64,000 nt of DNA from Lateolabrax maculatus (GCA_031216445.1 CM062216.1:5081501-5145500); one strand, 5' to 3'; shown: positions 49,341 through 62,673, counted from the first letter of the stretch. Program-made: numbers and translations. Notes: generated from the letters alone by a model not told the origin.

Positions 49341-50184
49341 ATGACGATCATCCTCATCATGGTTCAATGGATAAGCAGCCAGTGCACCTACTCTTGTTTG
49401 CTATACTAAAATACCGAAATTTCCTGTCAAAGAACAGCCATAACAACACAAAGAGTGGGATAGGCGATGTTCCTCACAGTCCTGCATAGTAAAATTTGTA
49501 ACATTTGAAACACAACATCACACTTTAGGTAGAGGCAATAATATCAAACAAACTAGCATATTGCTAAAAAGTGACAATATAGTTCATCCTACATATTTAA
49601 CCTTTTAAATAATACACCATCTTCTTTTTGTAGAAGATTCCCTCCAGGCGTTACAGCAGCCGAGTGTGGGCTGTAACCTTTGTTCTTATGGAAATCAAAC
49701 TCCCAGCGGGTTGATCAGGTAGTTTCTGTAACACGATGGCGTCTGTACAGGATGTGGTTGTGTCTGTGTCATGCTGTGTGATGGAATCCCTCGTGGACGT
49801 CAGAGAGGCTGCAATTCACGTCAGTCAGGTACAGTTGGAGGGAGGGTCTCGACCTTTCCCTGCTGTGACCCCTTGCTGGGTCCCAGCACCCTGCTGTCCC
49901 GCCTCAAAACAACACCAGCACCTCAGGGTGGGTGGAGTCAAACTTCTCATCTCCTACTGGTTTAGTCCCTGCAAACAGTATTACCAGTCTCTTTGTGTGC
50001 GTGTGTGTTTTGGGTTTTTTACTGTTTTATGGACATTCATGGTCTCCAGAGGATGAATGCTAATGATGTAGGTGACCACAGACCTTTCCTCCAGCGCCAC
50101 CATGTGGTCATGTATTCCTCTTCACCCAAGAAATATTACATTTGATAGGCGGTTTACCGGAGAATGTACTGCTCACATTCCTAC

Positions 50185-50652
50185 TGTGGTGGAAGAAGTA
50201 CTCCGATTCATTACTTAACTAAAAGTAGTAAAACCACAGTGTTCTTTCAAGGTCCCAAAAGATCATTTATGTATGATAATGTATTTTTTTATTTATAAGT
50301 TAAAACTTTTTTTTTTTTAGGACTTCAGGGAGTAATTTACAAGTTCATCATTCTTATACAGTACATGATGACCACACGTAAATCCCACCTGATTGGTCTA
50401 ATCAGCAACATAACTGAAAACACCTCAGAGGGTATGTGGGGCCTTTACTCTACAACAAATCATCATATTTAATAAGACGATCATATGTTTTGTATATAAA
50501 ATCAAAGCTATTAGCAGTTTAATAAACATAGTGAAGTTGAAGTATAAAGTAGCATAAATTGGATATAATTGAGTAAAGTACAAGTATCCCATAATTGTAC
50601 TTCAGTACAATACTTGAGTAAATGTACTTAGTTACTTTACAACACTGCATTC
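50185..50652. mobile_element. Near full-length 'GTGGTGGAAGAAGTACTC' dispersed element
   Basis: Begins 'gtggtggaagaagtactccg' and ends 'acttagttactttacaacac', partly complementary ends (AAGTA/TACTT). The interior includes 'gagtaaagtacaagtatccc' and a poly-T run. Related fragments are at 3690 and 10500. Confidence 0.6.
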
Positions 50653-51908
50653 CTACAGTAGTAGAAATTGTACCACCCCCTGAGCAGTGCTGAATTTCTT
50701 TTCAAAGACCATGTTTCCCAAAGGGCATTGCGGGGTGTAAACATTTTAGCCCCTAGGGGATGCTAGGCTGCCAGCTTTAACCTTGTTTTTGTTTTGTATT
50801 TTAAATAGTAATAATAATGTGTGTTCAGCTCTGCACAGATTACGGCTCATCAGTTTACAGCACAAATGTGGAGATACAAGAAAACACACATGCACTTACA
50901 AAAATGATCAGCACCTCAAATCACTCTCTCCCTCCTGAGTGATTTTCCGTCTTTACTCTAATTACTCTCTAAATCCTTTCTGTCTCTCCTCTTTGCTCAT
51001 ATTCAGGTTCTTTCAACCGGCACTTTGCCCGTCCTGATCATTCCTCGGTCAGTAACATTACAAGGACACCACAGCAAGCCATCATTTTGGTTACAGGTGT
51101 CTTTTAAATCCATTCTACAATTCACTAGGATTTGCTCAGGTGAGTCCTGGACCATCCCTTAGTTATGCTGCTATAGGCTTAGACTGCCGGGGGATTTCGC
51201 ATGATGCACTGAGCTTCTCTCTCATCCTCTTCCTCTCTATCCGTACGCATTCCTATCCCACTAATACATGTTACTAACTCCACTTCTTCCCAGTAGTTCT
51301 TGTGCTTTTTGTGCTTTTTCTCCTTCACACTTTCTGCAGGTATTTCTGCCTCCGGAGCTGTAGATTCTGGATCTGTGACTGCAGGCCGTCTACTGCCTCC
51401 ATGAAAGTCAACTTAGCTGTGACAAAATATGACTGTGCACAAACCTGGACGATGATCATTACTGTCCAACAATCGTCTCTGCATGTACACAGACAATTAC
51501 AATAAGACAACAGATACTCCAGAATTTTAGAGTGACGTACATACAATACTCTGCTAACTACATTGGCTCATAGTGTAACTATACAATAGCTCTGCAAAGT
51601 GATTTGGACATTTACAACTAAAAATTATGGTTAAAAAAAAGCATGACATGGAAAAAGTTTATTTGTTTTATAAGATCTTTTAACTGTTCACGTCGCTGCC
51701 TTGTAAACTTCAATCCTCTGTCCACAAATGTCAGTGGTAAAGTGAGTGAGGAAAATAAGACGCCTTAAATAAAGTGGTTACCTTAAATATTACCTGTCGA
51801 GCAGGTCAGGGAGAGCTCATGAAATAGAGTCTGTCGCCACTCCCTTCACTCCAGCTTCAATTGCTTGGGCTAATGATCAGAGTGGAGGTTGATTTAATTT
51901 AGAGGAAT

Positions 51909-51909
<1 letters not shown>
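50653..51909. other. Intergenic, nothing firmly recognised
   Basis: A minus-strand frame at 51325-51546 ends in an amphipathic, coiled-coil-like stretch but has no gene context. Confidence 0.35.

Positions 51910-51947
<38 letters not shown>
51910..51947. repeat. (TG)n microsatellite
   Basis: Pure TG tract; a CA tract of opposite phase follows at 52113-52138. Confidence 0.9.
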
Positions 51948-51949
<2 letters not shown>

Positions 51950-52112
51950 TACTGTATGCAAGCAGAGTATATACTGTATGTGTGTGTCTTCAGACAAAGT
52001 ACAGGTCACCGGTCCATCGGACATCTCAGCCCTAATTTGATTAATTTTGCCCCCCGTGGCATTGGAAGGACTAATCTGAACAAGGTGAAATGAGGAAGGT
52101 GGAAGGATGCAA

Positions 52113-52138
52113 ACACACACACACACACACACACAAAC
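52113..52138. repeat. (CA)n microsatellite
   Basis: Pure CA, short. Confidence 0.85.
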
Positions 52139-52689
52139 ACTCTGTTTATCGAAGGACGCCTGACACGAGTGTTAGCTGTGTGTACGTGTGTTTTCTGCCC
52201 TGAAAACAATCACTCGTCTGCACTGTGGCGTCTCGCTCGCGGCTAATTTCCCGTCCCTCACTATCTATGGAGACGTGAAGAGGCGAGGGGAGGTGACGGG
52301 CGGTGAAGGATGACAACCTCCATTGATTCGTTTTTTCTTTTTTTTTTTTGGGTTGTTTTTTTGTGCTTACATCCACCAAGTTAATGTAGCCTCGAGATTT
52401 GACAAAGATGACGTTCAATCAGGCCACGCGTGATCCCGTGTTTGTCAGTGTGTTTGCGTGAATGTGCGCTGTGGTATCGAGGAGACTCCAGAGATGTTAA
52501 TCATAATAAAATATGACATTAGAGAAAACAGGCTTTCAGGGTTCAGGTGTAATTCAGACGAACTGATTGAAAGATTGATTGAAATTTCTGAGTCAAGTGA
52601 CAACATACACACATGTAGTGACAGGTGACAAGAGAGGGGTTTACCTGAATTAATTTTATAGTGTATTTAAAGAAATAGTTTTGGAGTTA

Positions 52690-52885
52690 TTGCAGGTGAT
52701 ATGAAATGATCCTGCACGGGAAGGGGAAACAGAAATGGCCAATTACAAGCTGAATGTGTACCAAATCCGGAGTTGCCCTATAAAAGGTCTTTGAGTTTAC
52801 TGATCTGTGCTCTCTCAGACCTTGACTTGACAGATTAAACCCTTGATTTTGTTTGTTAACCCAAACGTTTTGTCTCTAACAAAGT
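52690..52885 (+). mobile_element. Possible LTR-like fragment
   Basis: 'ccctataaaaggtctttgag' (TATA-like) is followed by a CT-rich 'ctctctcagacc', then 'gacagattaaacccttgatt' (ATTAAA) and an end 'ttttgtctctaaca'. This promoter-then-polyadenylation order suggests an LTR. The 5' end and target duplication are not identified. Confidence 0.3.
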
Positions 52886-53248
52886 AAGAGAACCACCACA
52901 GAAGGTTTAAGAGGCGTATCAATAAGCGGTACACCACAATAAGGGTGGGAGCTTTTGAACGTCTACTCCTTGGTTCTTTTCCTCAACGCTGCAGTACTCC
53001 AGTGTCCCTCCAACATATCCACATAAAACAACTCCATCTCTGCCTGCGTTTGAAGAAGTCGATCTCTCCCCCCGGCCGGCTGTCTAATCGATAGCCAGCC
53101 CGATATTACTGTGGGCCGGTGGGTGAGTTATTCCTCCGAGCTGCAGCCGGACTAAAGCGGCAGGCTGACGGAGGAGGGCAGGCGGTGGGGATGAGTCTGA
53201 GCTCTGGAGCGTCGACTCTGGATCTGGGGAGAGACCGACTCAAAGACA

Positions 53249-53251
<3 letters not shown>

Positions 53252-53301
<50 letters not shown>
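53252..53301. repeat. (GA)n microsatellite
   Basis: About 25 GA units. It follows a GC-richer segment (53060-53240) with CCGGCCGGC. Confidence 0.9.
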
Positions 53302-53303
<2 letters not shown>

Positions 53304-55840
53304 AGATACACGTGTGGGAGAGTAAATCTGTGTGTCCATGCGTGTATGTGAAAGAACACAGCCCAGTATCCAGGAAATATGTATATATTGGACAAATCCG
53401 CACCTCAGATTTATGTCCAGGCACTGCAGCCAAAACGACAAAAGGTCCCTTCACCTTAAAAAAGTAGTACTTTAGAGTAGCCTAATATTTCCTTTAGCCT
53501 AATCAAGTCTTTTTTGTGGCTAAATATAACCAATCCTTAACCATTTGTTGTCACATCATAAATTGATTTATTTTTCAGTAATTAATTGGATTGGACGGTT
53601 TTTGAAGGCTCAGACAAAAGATATTGCCATGCTGGGCATCAGATCAGCAAATGTTTCTTGTAGGAGTGACTGCTGCATTGGATGCCAATTTGTCTTGTAC
53701 AGAATAATACCCAACAAGTTGTTGGATCCATGATTGTAATGGAGGCAAACTACCCTTTCGTCTTAGCCAGCGCAAAACATAGGAGGGTAATATCCCACTT
53801 ATAACATGGCTACATGCTGACAAAATTCCACATGTAGTGAAATTGTTACTTTTCTGTTTTAATTGTCATAACTTATAGTCCCTGAGCTTGTGAATTTCTA
53901 TCGTTTAATGTGAATGGGTTCACAAGGCTGACACAGGCGTTTTTAAAACCTGACCAGTTTTGAAACCTGGACAGAAAGGTTAATTTACTGACTGCTATCA
54001 AAGAATGCAGAATAACATAGAAAAACATTCTACTACATGATATTATTCGTTTTTATAGCCGCAGTAATTTTAGCGGAAGCCTTCAATTTTAAGTGCTGAA
54101 AACACTTTGTTCCATGTTCCACCTGACAAAAGTCATAGACAGCAGGTGCATGAGGTAAAACGTACAGTAAACTGTGCAGCAACTGAGAGAGCATGTTAGG
54201 TGACTTCAGGTGACTAATTTTAACTACAAAACTACTATTTTCAAGGCCAAAAATGAACTTTGATTCTTAATTCTTTCCCTGCCAGGGTCTTATTTTTAAG
54301 TTGCCAGCATTTTTGATCATATTCAATATTCTGGGGGTCACATTCAAGACCCCCAGAATATTTTGTTCTATTAATATGTAACATTGAAAACACGGATTTC
54401 CTGAATATCTCTATATCTTTTAAGCCAACATGGATGAGAAGCCTTTGGAGTGCTTTGAAATCGTGTCAATGGATCGTGAAGTGAAGTGTCACAGTGTGAA
54501 TGTATAACAGAAACTTTTCAAAGCTCTGTGCGGCTATCATCTTCTCTCTCTTTCATCTCTTCAGTCTGAGATAAGCCTTCCTTCTGTCTTCCTCTCTGTG
54601 TGCCGACGCCCCTCTGGTGGTGCCATTAGCTCCTAAATCACTGGAGCTTTCTGTCAGACACAAACGATGTTGTTCTCTTCATAAGGAAGCAGCCGGCAGC
54701 AGGGAGGGAGGACAGATACGCCGTAAACCAGAGACACCAGATTAAGCTCGGGATTAGCTATCGATCCTTGATGCAAACACGCATTTTCCTTTCCTCACTC
54801 CTCTCAAACTTTCTCACCTCATTTGTGCTCATATTCCACGGCTTCCGCTCTGGTTTCACACTGACATGTCCCAGAAAGAAAGCAAAAACAGAGATAAGGA
54901 CAGGCAGAAAGTGAGGACTGATTGCGTTTCCCATCAGCTAATGAAGCCACGTCCCGTCCAATCAGCGGCAGAGATCCGGCTCTCTGAAGGCTGATAAGGA
55001 AAGCTGTAATTGAAATTGACCAATCGGTCGTCTGCTGGGTTGAGACACACCAGGACAGCTCAGAAAGTGTCATTAAGGAGCTGAGCAGAGATTTACCTGC
55101 TTTTCGGTGTTGATAGTCACGGGAAGGCTGGAGACCTTCAGTATCCCAGCATGCATTTCACAAAAGACAGGGAAAACAGGGGTTTGTTTCATTATCTCTA
55201 TCAAGGTTCTGTTTTTAGTCCTGTTTGGTTTTCTGGTTTTAGTTAGCAGGATAGATAGAAATACAGTTTTATTCAGTTTCTTTTTATCTGCACAATACTT
55301 TGTTTTGAACACTGTTTTCAAGAAATAAACATTAAAGGGAAGCAAAAAAGGATTATGTTTCAGTTTCTCATTCCAACCTTGGAGTTGTCTCAGTGGGCAA
55401 TGTATTAGCCCAAATACAAAGTCATTTTTTACAATTTTTTACTGCTGACCATAAACAGTCAGGAGGCTGCGTGTTGCAAACTGCGTTGAAAACCCCAGCT
55501 GAGAATCTAAATGCACTGTATACATGTCCAAAGAATGCTCCTAGAACCAAATAATATCAGCATATCCCACATGTCATAATCGTAAAATGCTACATTACGA
55601 ATAATGATTTAAAATATCAACGGAACATGCTGTTGACATGACCTGTATCAAATTCGGAATATTGTCCTTTTCGTAATAATGGTGGAATATTAGTGTGCAT
55701 GTAAATCTAGTCAGTTTTTCTGTTCGTATGATAAACACCACTTCAGCCACCCAGCTTTGATAACCTTGCATGAGGAGGATTTCCAGTCTGCCAAGAATAG
55801 TCTCTTGGCTGTGATCGACCTGAGCATCAGAGATTGTTGC
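53302..55840. other. Intergenic with a 15-bp perfect hairpin at 54325-54362
   Basis: AATATTCTGGGGGTC (54325-54339) and its exact reverse complement (54348-54362) enclose an 8-nt loop. Segments 54590-54770 and 54900-55060 are repeat-free, with homeobox-like TAAT and ATTGA cores, and could be conserved non-coding DNA. No exon recognised. Confidence 0.4.
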
Positions 55841-55844
55841 ATGA

Positions 55845-56195
55845 TGCCGGACCTACTGAGCTTCACTGCGTCCAAATAAGGTTATTCTTAACCCAACTAC
55901 ATGTGTGAAGATCCTATTAGATATTGGATTTAAACAAGAAAATATGCCCAACTTAGTTAACCTAACAACGACTGTGCCTCCCTAAGATGTTATCCAGCAC
56001 CTTCTAACTTGGTGCCAGCCTGTTGAGCTTAAAACAGAGCACAGCAGATTTCAAACCGAGCTTGGTCTCCCAGGAGACGGATCCAGCCCGGCCTCATCAG
56101 TCGCACAGCGACAGGCAGTTGACCTGACCTGCGAAGCACTGTCTCATATTAACTTTCACCTGCAAGAGGGAAAATCCCTTCACACCCACTCAAGA
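55845..56195 (+). repeat. Dispersed repeat shared with 9640-10018, copy 2
   Basis: Matches copy 1 in order: 'gtccaaataaggttattctt', 'tattggatttaaacaagaaa', 'gttatccagcacc', 'cagttgacctgacctgcgaa', 'gcactgtctcatattaactt', 'acctgcaagaggga' and 'aatcccttcacac'. No ORF. Confidence 0.75.
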
Positions 56196-57099
56196 TGAAA
56201 AAGGAAATTACACACTCTTTTCCAGTGCTGATGCCCAGTATAAACTGTTTCCTTTTTGCCTTTTTCTCTTTATGAAATCCTGCTGTAGAGGAATAAGAAT
56301 AATTGTCTAAACACAACTTCTAGTTGAAGGCAGAAAAAATACAGAGGCAGACCTGCCAGTTGAAGGACCGGCTTCGTCCACATCAAAAAGCAGATAGGTG
56401 AACACAGAGAGTGAATAAAACATCGACTCACCGAGCAGTCGGACCGGCACAGACACGTGTGCACGCCAAACTGTTTTCCCAAGGCAGGGATTTACGGTGC
56501 ATCTCCTCCTTTTCACATCCCCTTGACACTTTCATTACAAAGTAAAATATCACTGAAATTGGACATTTCCCTCTCCTGGAGATCAGGTAGTCGGATGGCA
56601 GGAGAGAGTGAGGTGAGCAAGACAGGTGAGCTTTTCAATAACAAGGTCCGCCTCAACGCCTGACTAATCCTGACATATGACAGAGGTGCTCTCAGGAAAG
56701 AAGGATGGCCCGGCATCATGCCAGAGTTTCCCGGCGGGACGCTCGGATTCTGAAATGGAACAAGGCCCCCGGGCGGTAATGGTCCCTGTGAATTTCAATC
56801 GAAGCTCAAAGGATTAAGAATGAGATGAGACTTTCTCAAGTGAGGTTGAACTTCCAGGGTTCGACTGATGCTTTCAACGCTGATATTATACACATTGTTC
56901 TACACAAACACGCAACCTTTATAATTATATTAGGAATGAGGGACATTTTAAAGAAAAATTATGAATTTTATAACAAAAAGAAAAAAATGAATTATAAAGG
57001 AAGAAAGTCATATCACATGAATAAAGTCAAAATAAATCAAGAAAATGTTCTATGTTTGGTTGGTTTGATTTCCTGACTATCCATACTGTACAGCTCTGG
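56196..57099. other. Intergenic, nothing recognised
   Basis: 56690-56815 is GC-rich and repeat-free; the rest is AT-rich. No exon supported. Confidence 0.35.
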
Positions 57100-57265
57100 T
57101 CTGTGTCACCTCAGCGTCACTTCTCGTCTTTATTCTCGAAATGTGAAGATTTATTTTTCAAATTTTGCAACCTTTTTGTCAAGTTTCAGATTTATTCTCA
57201 AAATACTAAGACTTTTTCATATAAAATTATGACTTTTTCTCAAAATATATTGTATTTTTTAATCT
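57100..57265. repeat. Degenerate tandem AT-rich repeat ('TTATTCTCAAAATACTAAGACTTTTT')
   Basis: Imperfect units built around 'attctcgaaatgtgaagatt', 'attctcaaaatactaagact' and 'tttctcaaaatatattg'. Low complexity. Confidence 0.55.
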
Positions 57266-58189
57266 GAGATTGAGATCACCCTGAGGCTGTCTAACAGTCT
57301 TAATATTTAACTTTACTGTACTTTAATTTCACTTTATTTTCTTGATGCCAGAAAATGACCAGTATCGTCTCATGTCTGTTATGCTGCTGTTTGTTTTAGA
57401 TGGTGAGCTGCAGGGCACCAGTGCTGCTTTGCTCTGTGTTTATGTTTGTCACAAAATTGAAAACTTCAAGGAAGTTTGGGCGCACTTTTGTAAATTCTTG
57501 CTGTGATTCGCCCGAGAGTCAAAACAGACTGCCTATATTACAAAGACGTTTTTGATGCGAAGAAGCTTTAAAATGTTAAGGTCACTCGCAAAGAAGATGT
57601 CGGTTGTTCTGTCCTGACTCCTGCTACGTGAGTCTCTGCCTCCGCAGAGCTCTGGGAGTACAGAGAGATTTAAGGGAGAGCAGAAGAACGATCTATCTGC
57701 CTTCTAGTTCCTGCTGTCGGTCCCCCGTCTGTGGCTTTCCCTCTCTCCAGAGCCGCAGCCATCAATCACATCTGCCTCCGCTGTAATGGCCGACTTTCTG
57801 TGTGCACCAAAAAAGAGACTGCAGTTTTAAAACTTTAGCCCTGCTGTCCGAGCGTCAGACTTTGGCTGTGGTCAAATAGTAAAAAAAAAAAAGACATTCT
57901 ATGTCTTTTCCCTGAACACTTATCTTTGACCTTGACAGAAAATCATGTGTCAAAGTCATGTGGTCAAGGAAAGATGGGAAGGAGAATTTATAAAGGCAAC
58001 CTTTACGTAATTATGCAGCGGTGGATGTTATTGACATGGGTCTACCATGGTGAACTACAATGTTCCTAAGATTGACTACTTAAAGCACATCTTAGATACT
58101 TCGCCCTATGTGTTCTTACTTTGTCGTTTCATGCAGGCTATATATAAACCTCGAGAACCCGGTGAAATATATTCATTAACAAGGTTGGG
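57266..58189. other. Intergenic, nothing recognised
   Basis: No repeat family or exon that I can name. Poly-A at about 57880-57892. Confidence 0.35.
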
Positions 58190-58265
58190 CGGCGCAGTGC
58201 TGTTGCCCAATGTCAGCTGGGACACTCTAAGGGTAAGTGGTATAGATAATGGATGGATGGATTAC
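58185..58265 (+). repeat. Dispersed fish repeat ending (ATGG)n
   Basis: 'gttgggcggcgcagtgctgt', 'tgcccaatgtcagctgggac' and 'gataatggatggatggatta' match the common teleost repeat whose end reads GGATAAGCGGTATAGAAAATGGATGG. Confidence 0.6.
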
Positions 58266-58608
58266 CAAGGTTGGAATTAAAATAAAAAGCAATATACAGT
58301 AGGCTATGAGACAAAAAAGTGACAGGAAATGGTTGTCACATTGACAATGGTAGATCATGCTCACCCCTCATATTTATCGACAGTACATATCATCATCACC
58401 TTAAGTTTCAAACATGTTGAATTTAAAACATTATCTGGCTAAAAACGCCTCATATCCTTTTTTCTTGAAGACAGACTTCTGTATTCGGGTTTAGTGATTA
58501 TGATCTGATTATAAGTCTATGCATCTGATAGCTTAAGAGCCACCACACAACTCAGTAAAGACCTTGAAATGTTGACTTGATTGTGCTTTGAAAATAGTTG
58601 ATTGATGA

Positions 58609-59160
58609 TTGATATTACTCCGTATAAGATGTTCCAAAGATGGCCATGCACGGCCATGTTTGACATTGGACATTGTACATTGGATCTGTGACACAATCCT
58701 GTCTCTCCTGGGCAAACCGGTCCACTTCCCCACACTGGCACAGTGTGCCGAAGTTGGACAGTCACAGATGGATGCCACTTCCGCACCAAGGCTCCCCGTG
58801 GTCCACATGCACAAGATTACCTGAACAGGAAACTCTTCCACTCTGTCCAGCTTGAGGCAATCTGTGACAGCACTGGCAAATTCTTGCGCATATTTGATCA
58901 GTCCACAACACTAGGGTGCTGAGAAAGAGTCCAGTCTGTGTCAGGGGCTGTTACCCAGCAGCCGGTTATTTCATCGTGCGGGATGGGGGGATACCCATGT
59001 CCACCTACACCAGTCGTCCTCATTTCCCCATATCGGGAACCAGTGGAGGCACGCGTCTGTGCTTTTGGACAACATTGTGTTGTCTTTGACATCCTTTAGA
59101 AGGTGTTTTCACTTACGTTGCCTGATTGCTCCAACTCCTATCAACACCGTGGATAACAGA
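58609..59160 (+). pseudogene. PIF/Harbinger (HARBI1-like) transposase relic
   Basis: Broken plus-strand frames resemble the DDE transposase of Harbinger elements: an early GKPVHFPTLAQ segment, then DYLNRKLFHSVQLEAICDST followed by GKFLRIFDQS, and later GGYPCPP and ISPYREPVEARV. These correspond to the family's RK-FHS-N-QA-CD--G-F-D, GD-GYP and TPYRE blocks. Stops and frameshifts throughout; not functional. Confidence 0.7.
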
Positions 59161-59296
59161 ATAATACTGAAAGGGCAGAATGCACAGTGACCAATAATGA
59201 AACAGTCTTACTGTTACAGCCATTCAACTTTGGGGCTACTCCTAATTGCTTTTGCCGCAAATGTTGAAAAGTTAATCAAAATGTGCAGATAAGTAA

Positions 59297-59500
59297 TTAA
59301 TATGCACACTGTATTTTCATAGAAAAGGAGGGGTAAGCAAGTGTAAGCCTGTTGTAATTGTACAACATAATATCCACATAGCCCTCCACAGTGCCCAGCC
59401 ATATGATTTGCTTTACATTGTATTTGGTTTTAAAGTTGTCCCACTTTTTGGAGGCCTGCATGGCGGGCACCTGCCCCTCTAACCCAATTTCCTTCACCAC
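59297..59500 (-). pseudogene. Harbinger-associated Myb/SANT-like protein relic
   Basis: The minus-strand frame reads EIGLEGQVPAMQASKKWDNF then KTKYNVKQ. This resembles the MADF/Myb-like DNA-binding protein encoded beside Harbinger transposases (QASKKWDNLKKKYK). It lies convergent with the transposase relic at 58609-59160, as expected for one element with both genes. After KTKY the match ends. Confidence 0.65.
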
Positions 59501-61904
59501 CTGCCTGTGGGTCAGAATTAGCTTAACTCACCATATCCATTAATAATAACCCTTTTAACCCACACATAAACTCACTATCAGCTGGCTGCATTTCTCTTTC
59601 ACATTATTATCTCCTTTCCTTTTGTAAAGGATGCTCCAGTGGCACTGGACTGCACTCTCTTACTTTAATGTAATTCCTTCTTGTTTTAAGCTACAGAAAA
59701 TAATTTAAATTAAAAACCAAATATCTTATTTGAAGTGTGGTATTGCTAGTTCATTAAAGACTCCGAATACTTCTTCTACCGCTGACCTTATCACACATGC
59801 AGCGTGTTGTTCCAGCTATTGATCTTGGTCCTTTGAGCTTGATTACCTGCAAATACAAGTACTGAGCTCCACATCAACTTTATTTAGTTTTGATGGCAGT
59901 TACTGTGGATATCCTGCATGTCTCTTCAGTGTTTAAAGGATCACAGGACACGAGGCAGAATCTTCCGCCATTGTGGGATTCAAGAGGTCACCATTGACAG
60001 TTTGTTTCACATTGTGCTGCTTTGCTGCTTTAATCTGACTCAGCTGTGTCTAAGCTGTTGTAATTAGGATCCGGTTACTTAGAAATTAATGTTCTTTTTT
60101 CCTGTGCAGTCTCCTACTTTCGTCTCTGAGGAGTTAACACGCTCTGTTTTACTATAATGTAGTTTTCACGCTCTACACGCCTGTGCCTGCATCCATCTAT
60201 CCATCCGTGCTGCTGACTGATGAATTCATGCTGTAATTCATCTCACTTGTCATTGTTCTTCCCCTCATGATTTGCTGTCCCTTAAAAGAAAAAGAAAATC
60301 CTTGGCCTATTTAAAGTTTTCATGAGATCCAGATTTTTCCTCCTGCTGGACTTGATGGACCATGTCAACCAAACTTCAGGTGACTTTTGAGAACAAATGT
60401 GGGTCATTGATAGACTCATTATAGAAAAAATATGAAAACAGACAGATTTGGTGAACAAAAAACAAAGCGTCAGTTATCTGTCTACCGTTTCAAATAAAAA
60501 AGAGACACTATCGGCAAAAGAAAACAGGATGTTGAAATTGAAGTGGTTTGTGCTGCATTTGAAATGCAAATGTAAAGCTGCCTGTAGACTGTACAATGAG
60601 AACAATATTGCAAAGTAATTGCATGCCCCCACTGTGTGAAATCGAGATGGGGCTCGTAAAGTTTTGGTCACAACTCTGTCAGACTGTACAATATCAGTTT
60701 TTAGGCAAGATAGATGGTGCAATGAAAACCTGGTAAATTGTAGCCACGATGACGTCAATAGAAGAGAAAAAAAACAGATGCAAGCAGCGACATGTCATTG
60801 ACTGGCAGCATCCATCTGCAGCTTTCTTGTTTTGAAAATGTAGCAAAACAGTGAACGAGCCCTGGTCATGCTGCCGATTCTTTTATGTATCTAAAACCTC
60901 AAAAGATAATGAGGAGCGTGTGGAGGTGGGTGTGGCAGGGTAACGGGTTGTAGCAGCATTTACTTTGTGTTACCTTACGTTACGTACATGACATTTCTAT
61001 ACAATTCAATTTCAACAGAAAATACGTTTTGAAAGAAACATTATGCCACCCGGATTAAGTTTTCTATCAACATATTGAATTTATTGAATTATTATATATA
61101 TATAGTTTATTATTATCTCTCAAGTTGCAAAAAAGTTGGTACTGAGCATGTCAGTGGATTTCTCATGGAAAGTGGAGCGATCAGGTGTAATGATGCTAAT
61201 AACTTATTTACAACAGACCAGTGTCAACGCTGATGTATCGGTCCATCCTGAGCTGACACTGGTCCTTCAGGGATCAACCCTATTCAAGCGCAAATCTTCC
61301 TCTTTTGGAGTTGATTAGGCAAGTCATGTCGGAGCGAGTTGAGGAGAGACCTGCAGCAGGCATTGAAGCCATTCAGCTCCTGTTCCACCTGAGACACAGC
61401 CCGTCTGTGTCCCATGAAAGCAGGAGCAGGTGTGAAATTAAATTATGATTTCAGCGATTTGAAGTACAAGCACGGGCTGCTCTCTGAAGGTCGTCCACGT
61501 GGCTGGATTGATTGCTGGAGGTACCCGTCACTACACAACCATCTCATTATGTGGCAGTTTAAGCCAGCAAAGTCTAGATCGTGCCCCGAAGCAGGAAAAC
61601 ATACCTGAGATGCGGTTGTACCAATACAGAGCCATCGGCAGAAAGTGATACCATCACCATTTTGTAACACACTCATCCTGTTGAGGGCATGAAGGTCCTG
61701 GTGTTAAACCCAGGACCTCCATTAAAGGAACCACTGGTACATTACCTGTAGGGTAAGATACTGCAGCATCTTCTTGGGTTTATGTTTCCATGTCTTTGCT
61801 AGCCTGCCGTTTAAACAATTTATGTCCAATACTTAAAGCTGCTCTTATCAACATTTTTAGCCATGCCAGCGCCATGGTTCTAGACATGGCAATGTCGGTC
61901 TGTC
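59501..61904. other. Intergenic, nothing recognised
   Basis: No exon or named repeat. Short AT runs at about 61090-61105. Confidence 0.4.
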
Positions 61905-62170
61905 CTTTGGTTGGTTGGTTGGTCCACAACTTTGTTCCAGACTGAAATATCTCAACAACCACTGGATGAAATAACATGAAATTTTGTACAGTCATTTGTG
62001 GTCCACAGAGGATGACTCCTAATACATTTGGTGTTGATGATCTAGCACCACCAACAGGTTCACATTTGTGGTTTTCAAGGAATTATCTCAACAACTATAG
62101 GATGGATTTTTCATGAAATTTGGTGGAGATATTTATGTCCCCCAGAGCCATTCAAACTGTCGGTTTCTGA
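61905..62170 (-). repeat. GGTGGCRCTAGAGGAAA dispersed repeat, reverse copy
   Basis: 'ccagactgaaatatctcaac', 'tggtccacagaggatgactc', 'gatgatctagcaccaccaac' and 'aattatctcaacaactatag' are reverse complements of the family motifs. Confidence 0.65.
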
Positions 62171-62670
62171 GGCTGTTTTATATCGACCCACAGCAGGCAA
62201 CATTTAGTTAGCATCTTTAGTTTACATTTGTGTGTCACACTGGTTCATTTTCACTTCCTCCACCTAGACTTAGAATGTCCTTGCACAAGCCCCCAAGTTA
62301 CACTGATACATATATTAATACATAATGGTTTGAATTCCGATTCAGAGGCCTTCTCTACTTCGACAAGAATAAAAATTCGCAGAGAAACGTATTTGTAATT
62401 TGGGGGAACTTTTGGCATAAAACCAGTGGAAGATAATGGCTTAAGATAATGAAAATACTGGCATTGGCCTTCAGAAAGTCATTTTGGTGGAACCCTGATA
62501 TGGATGGCTGGCGGAGACAGATAGACAGACAGAAAGTCCCATTAGATTAGCAGAGGGAAGCATGAAGAGGAGGTTCAGCAGAGGGTATAATGAGCTGCAG
62601 GTTAGCACACAGCAACAGTTCTTCACCGAGGGGAAATCAGGAAAAAGTAGGGATGAGCTGGGTGTTGGCT

Positions 62671-62673
<3 letters not shown>

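Noticed and set aside
51325..51546. Minus-strand frame ending in a coiled-coil-like stretch (LQSQIQNLQLRRQ)
   Set aside because: Short, no partner exon, no family recognised; may be a retroelement ORF1 scrap.
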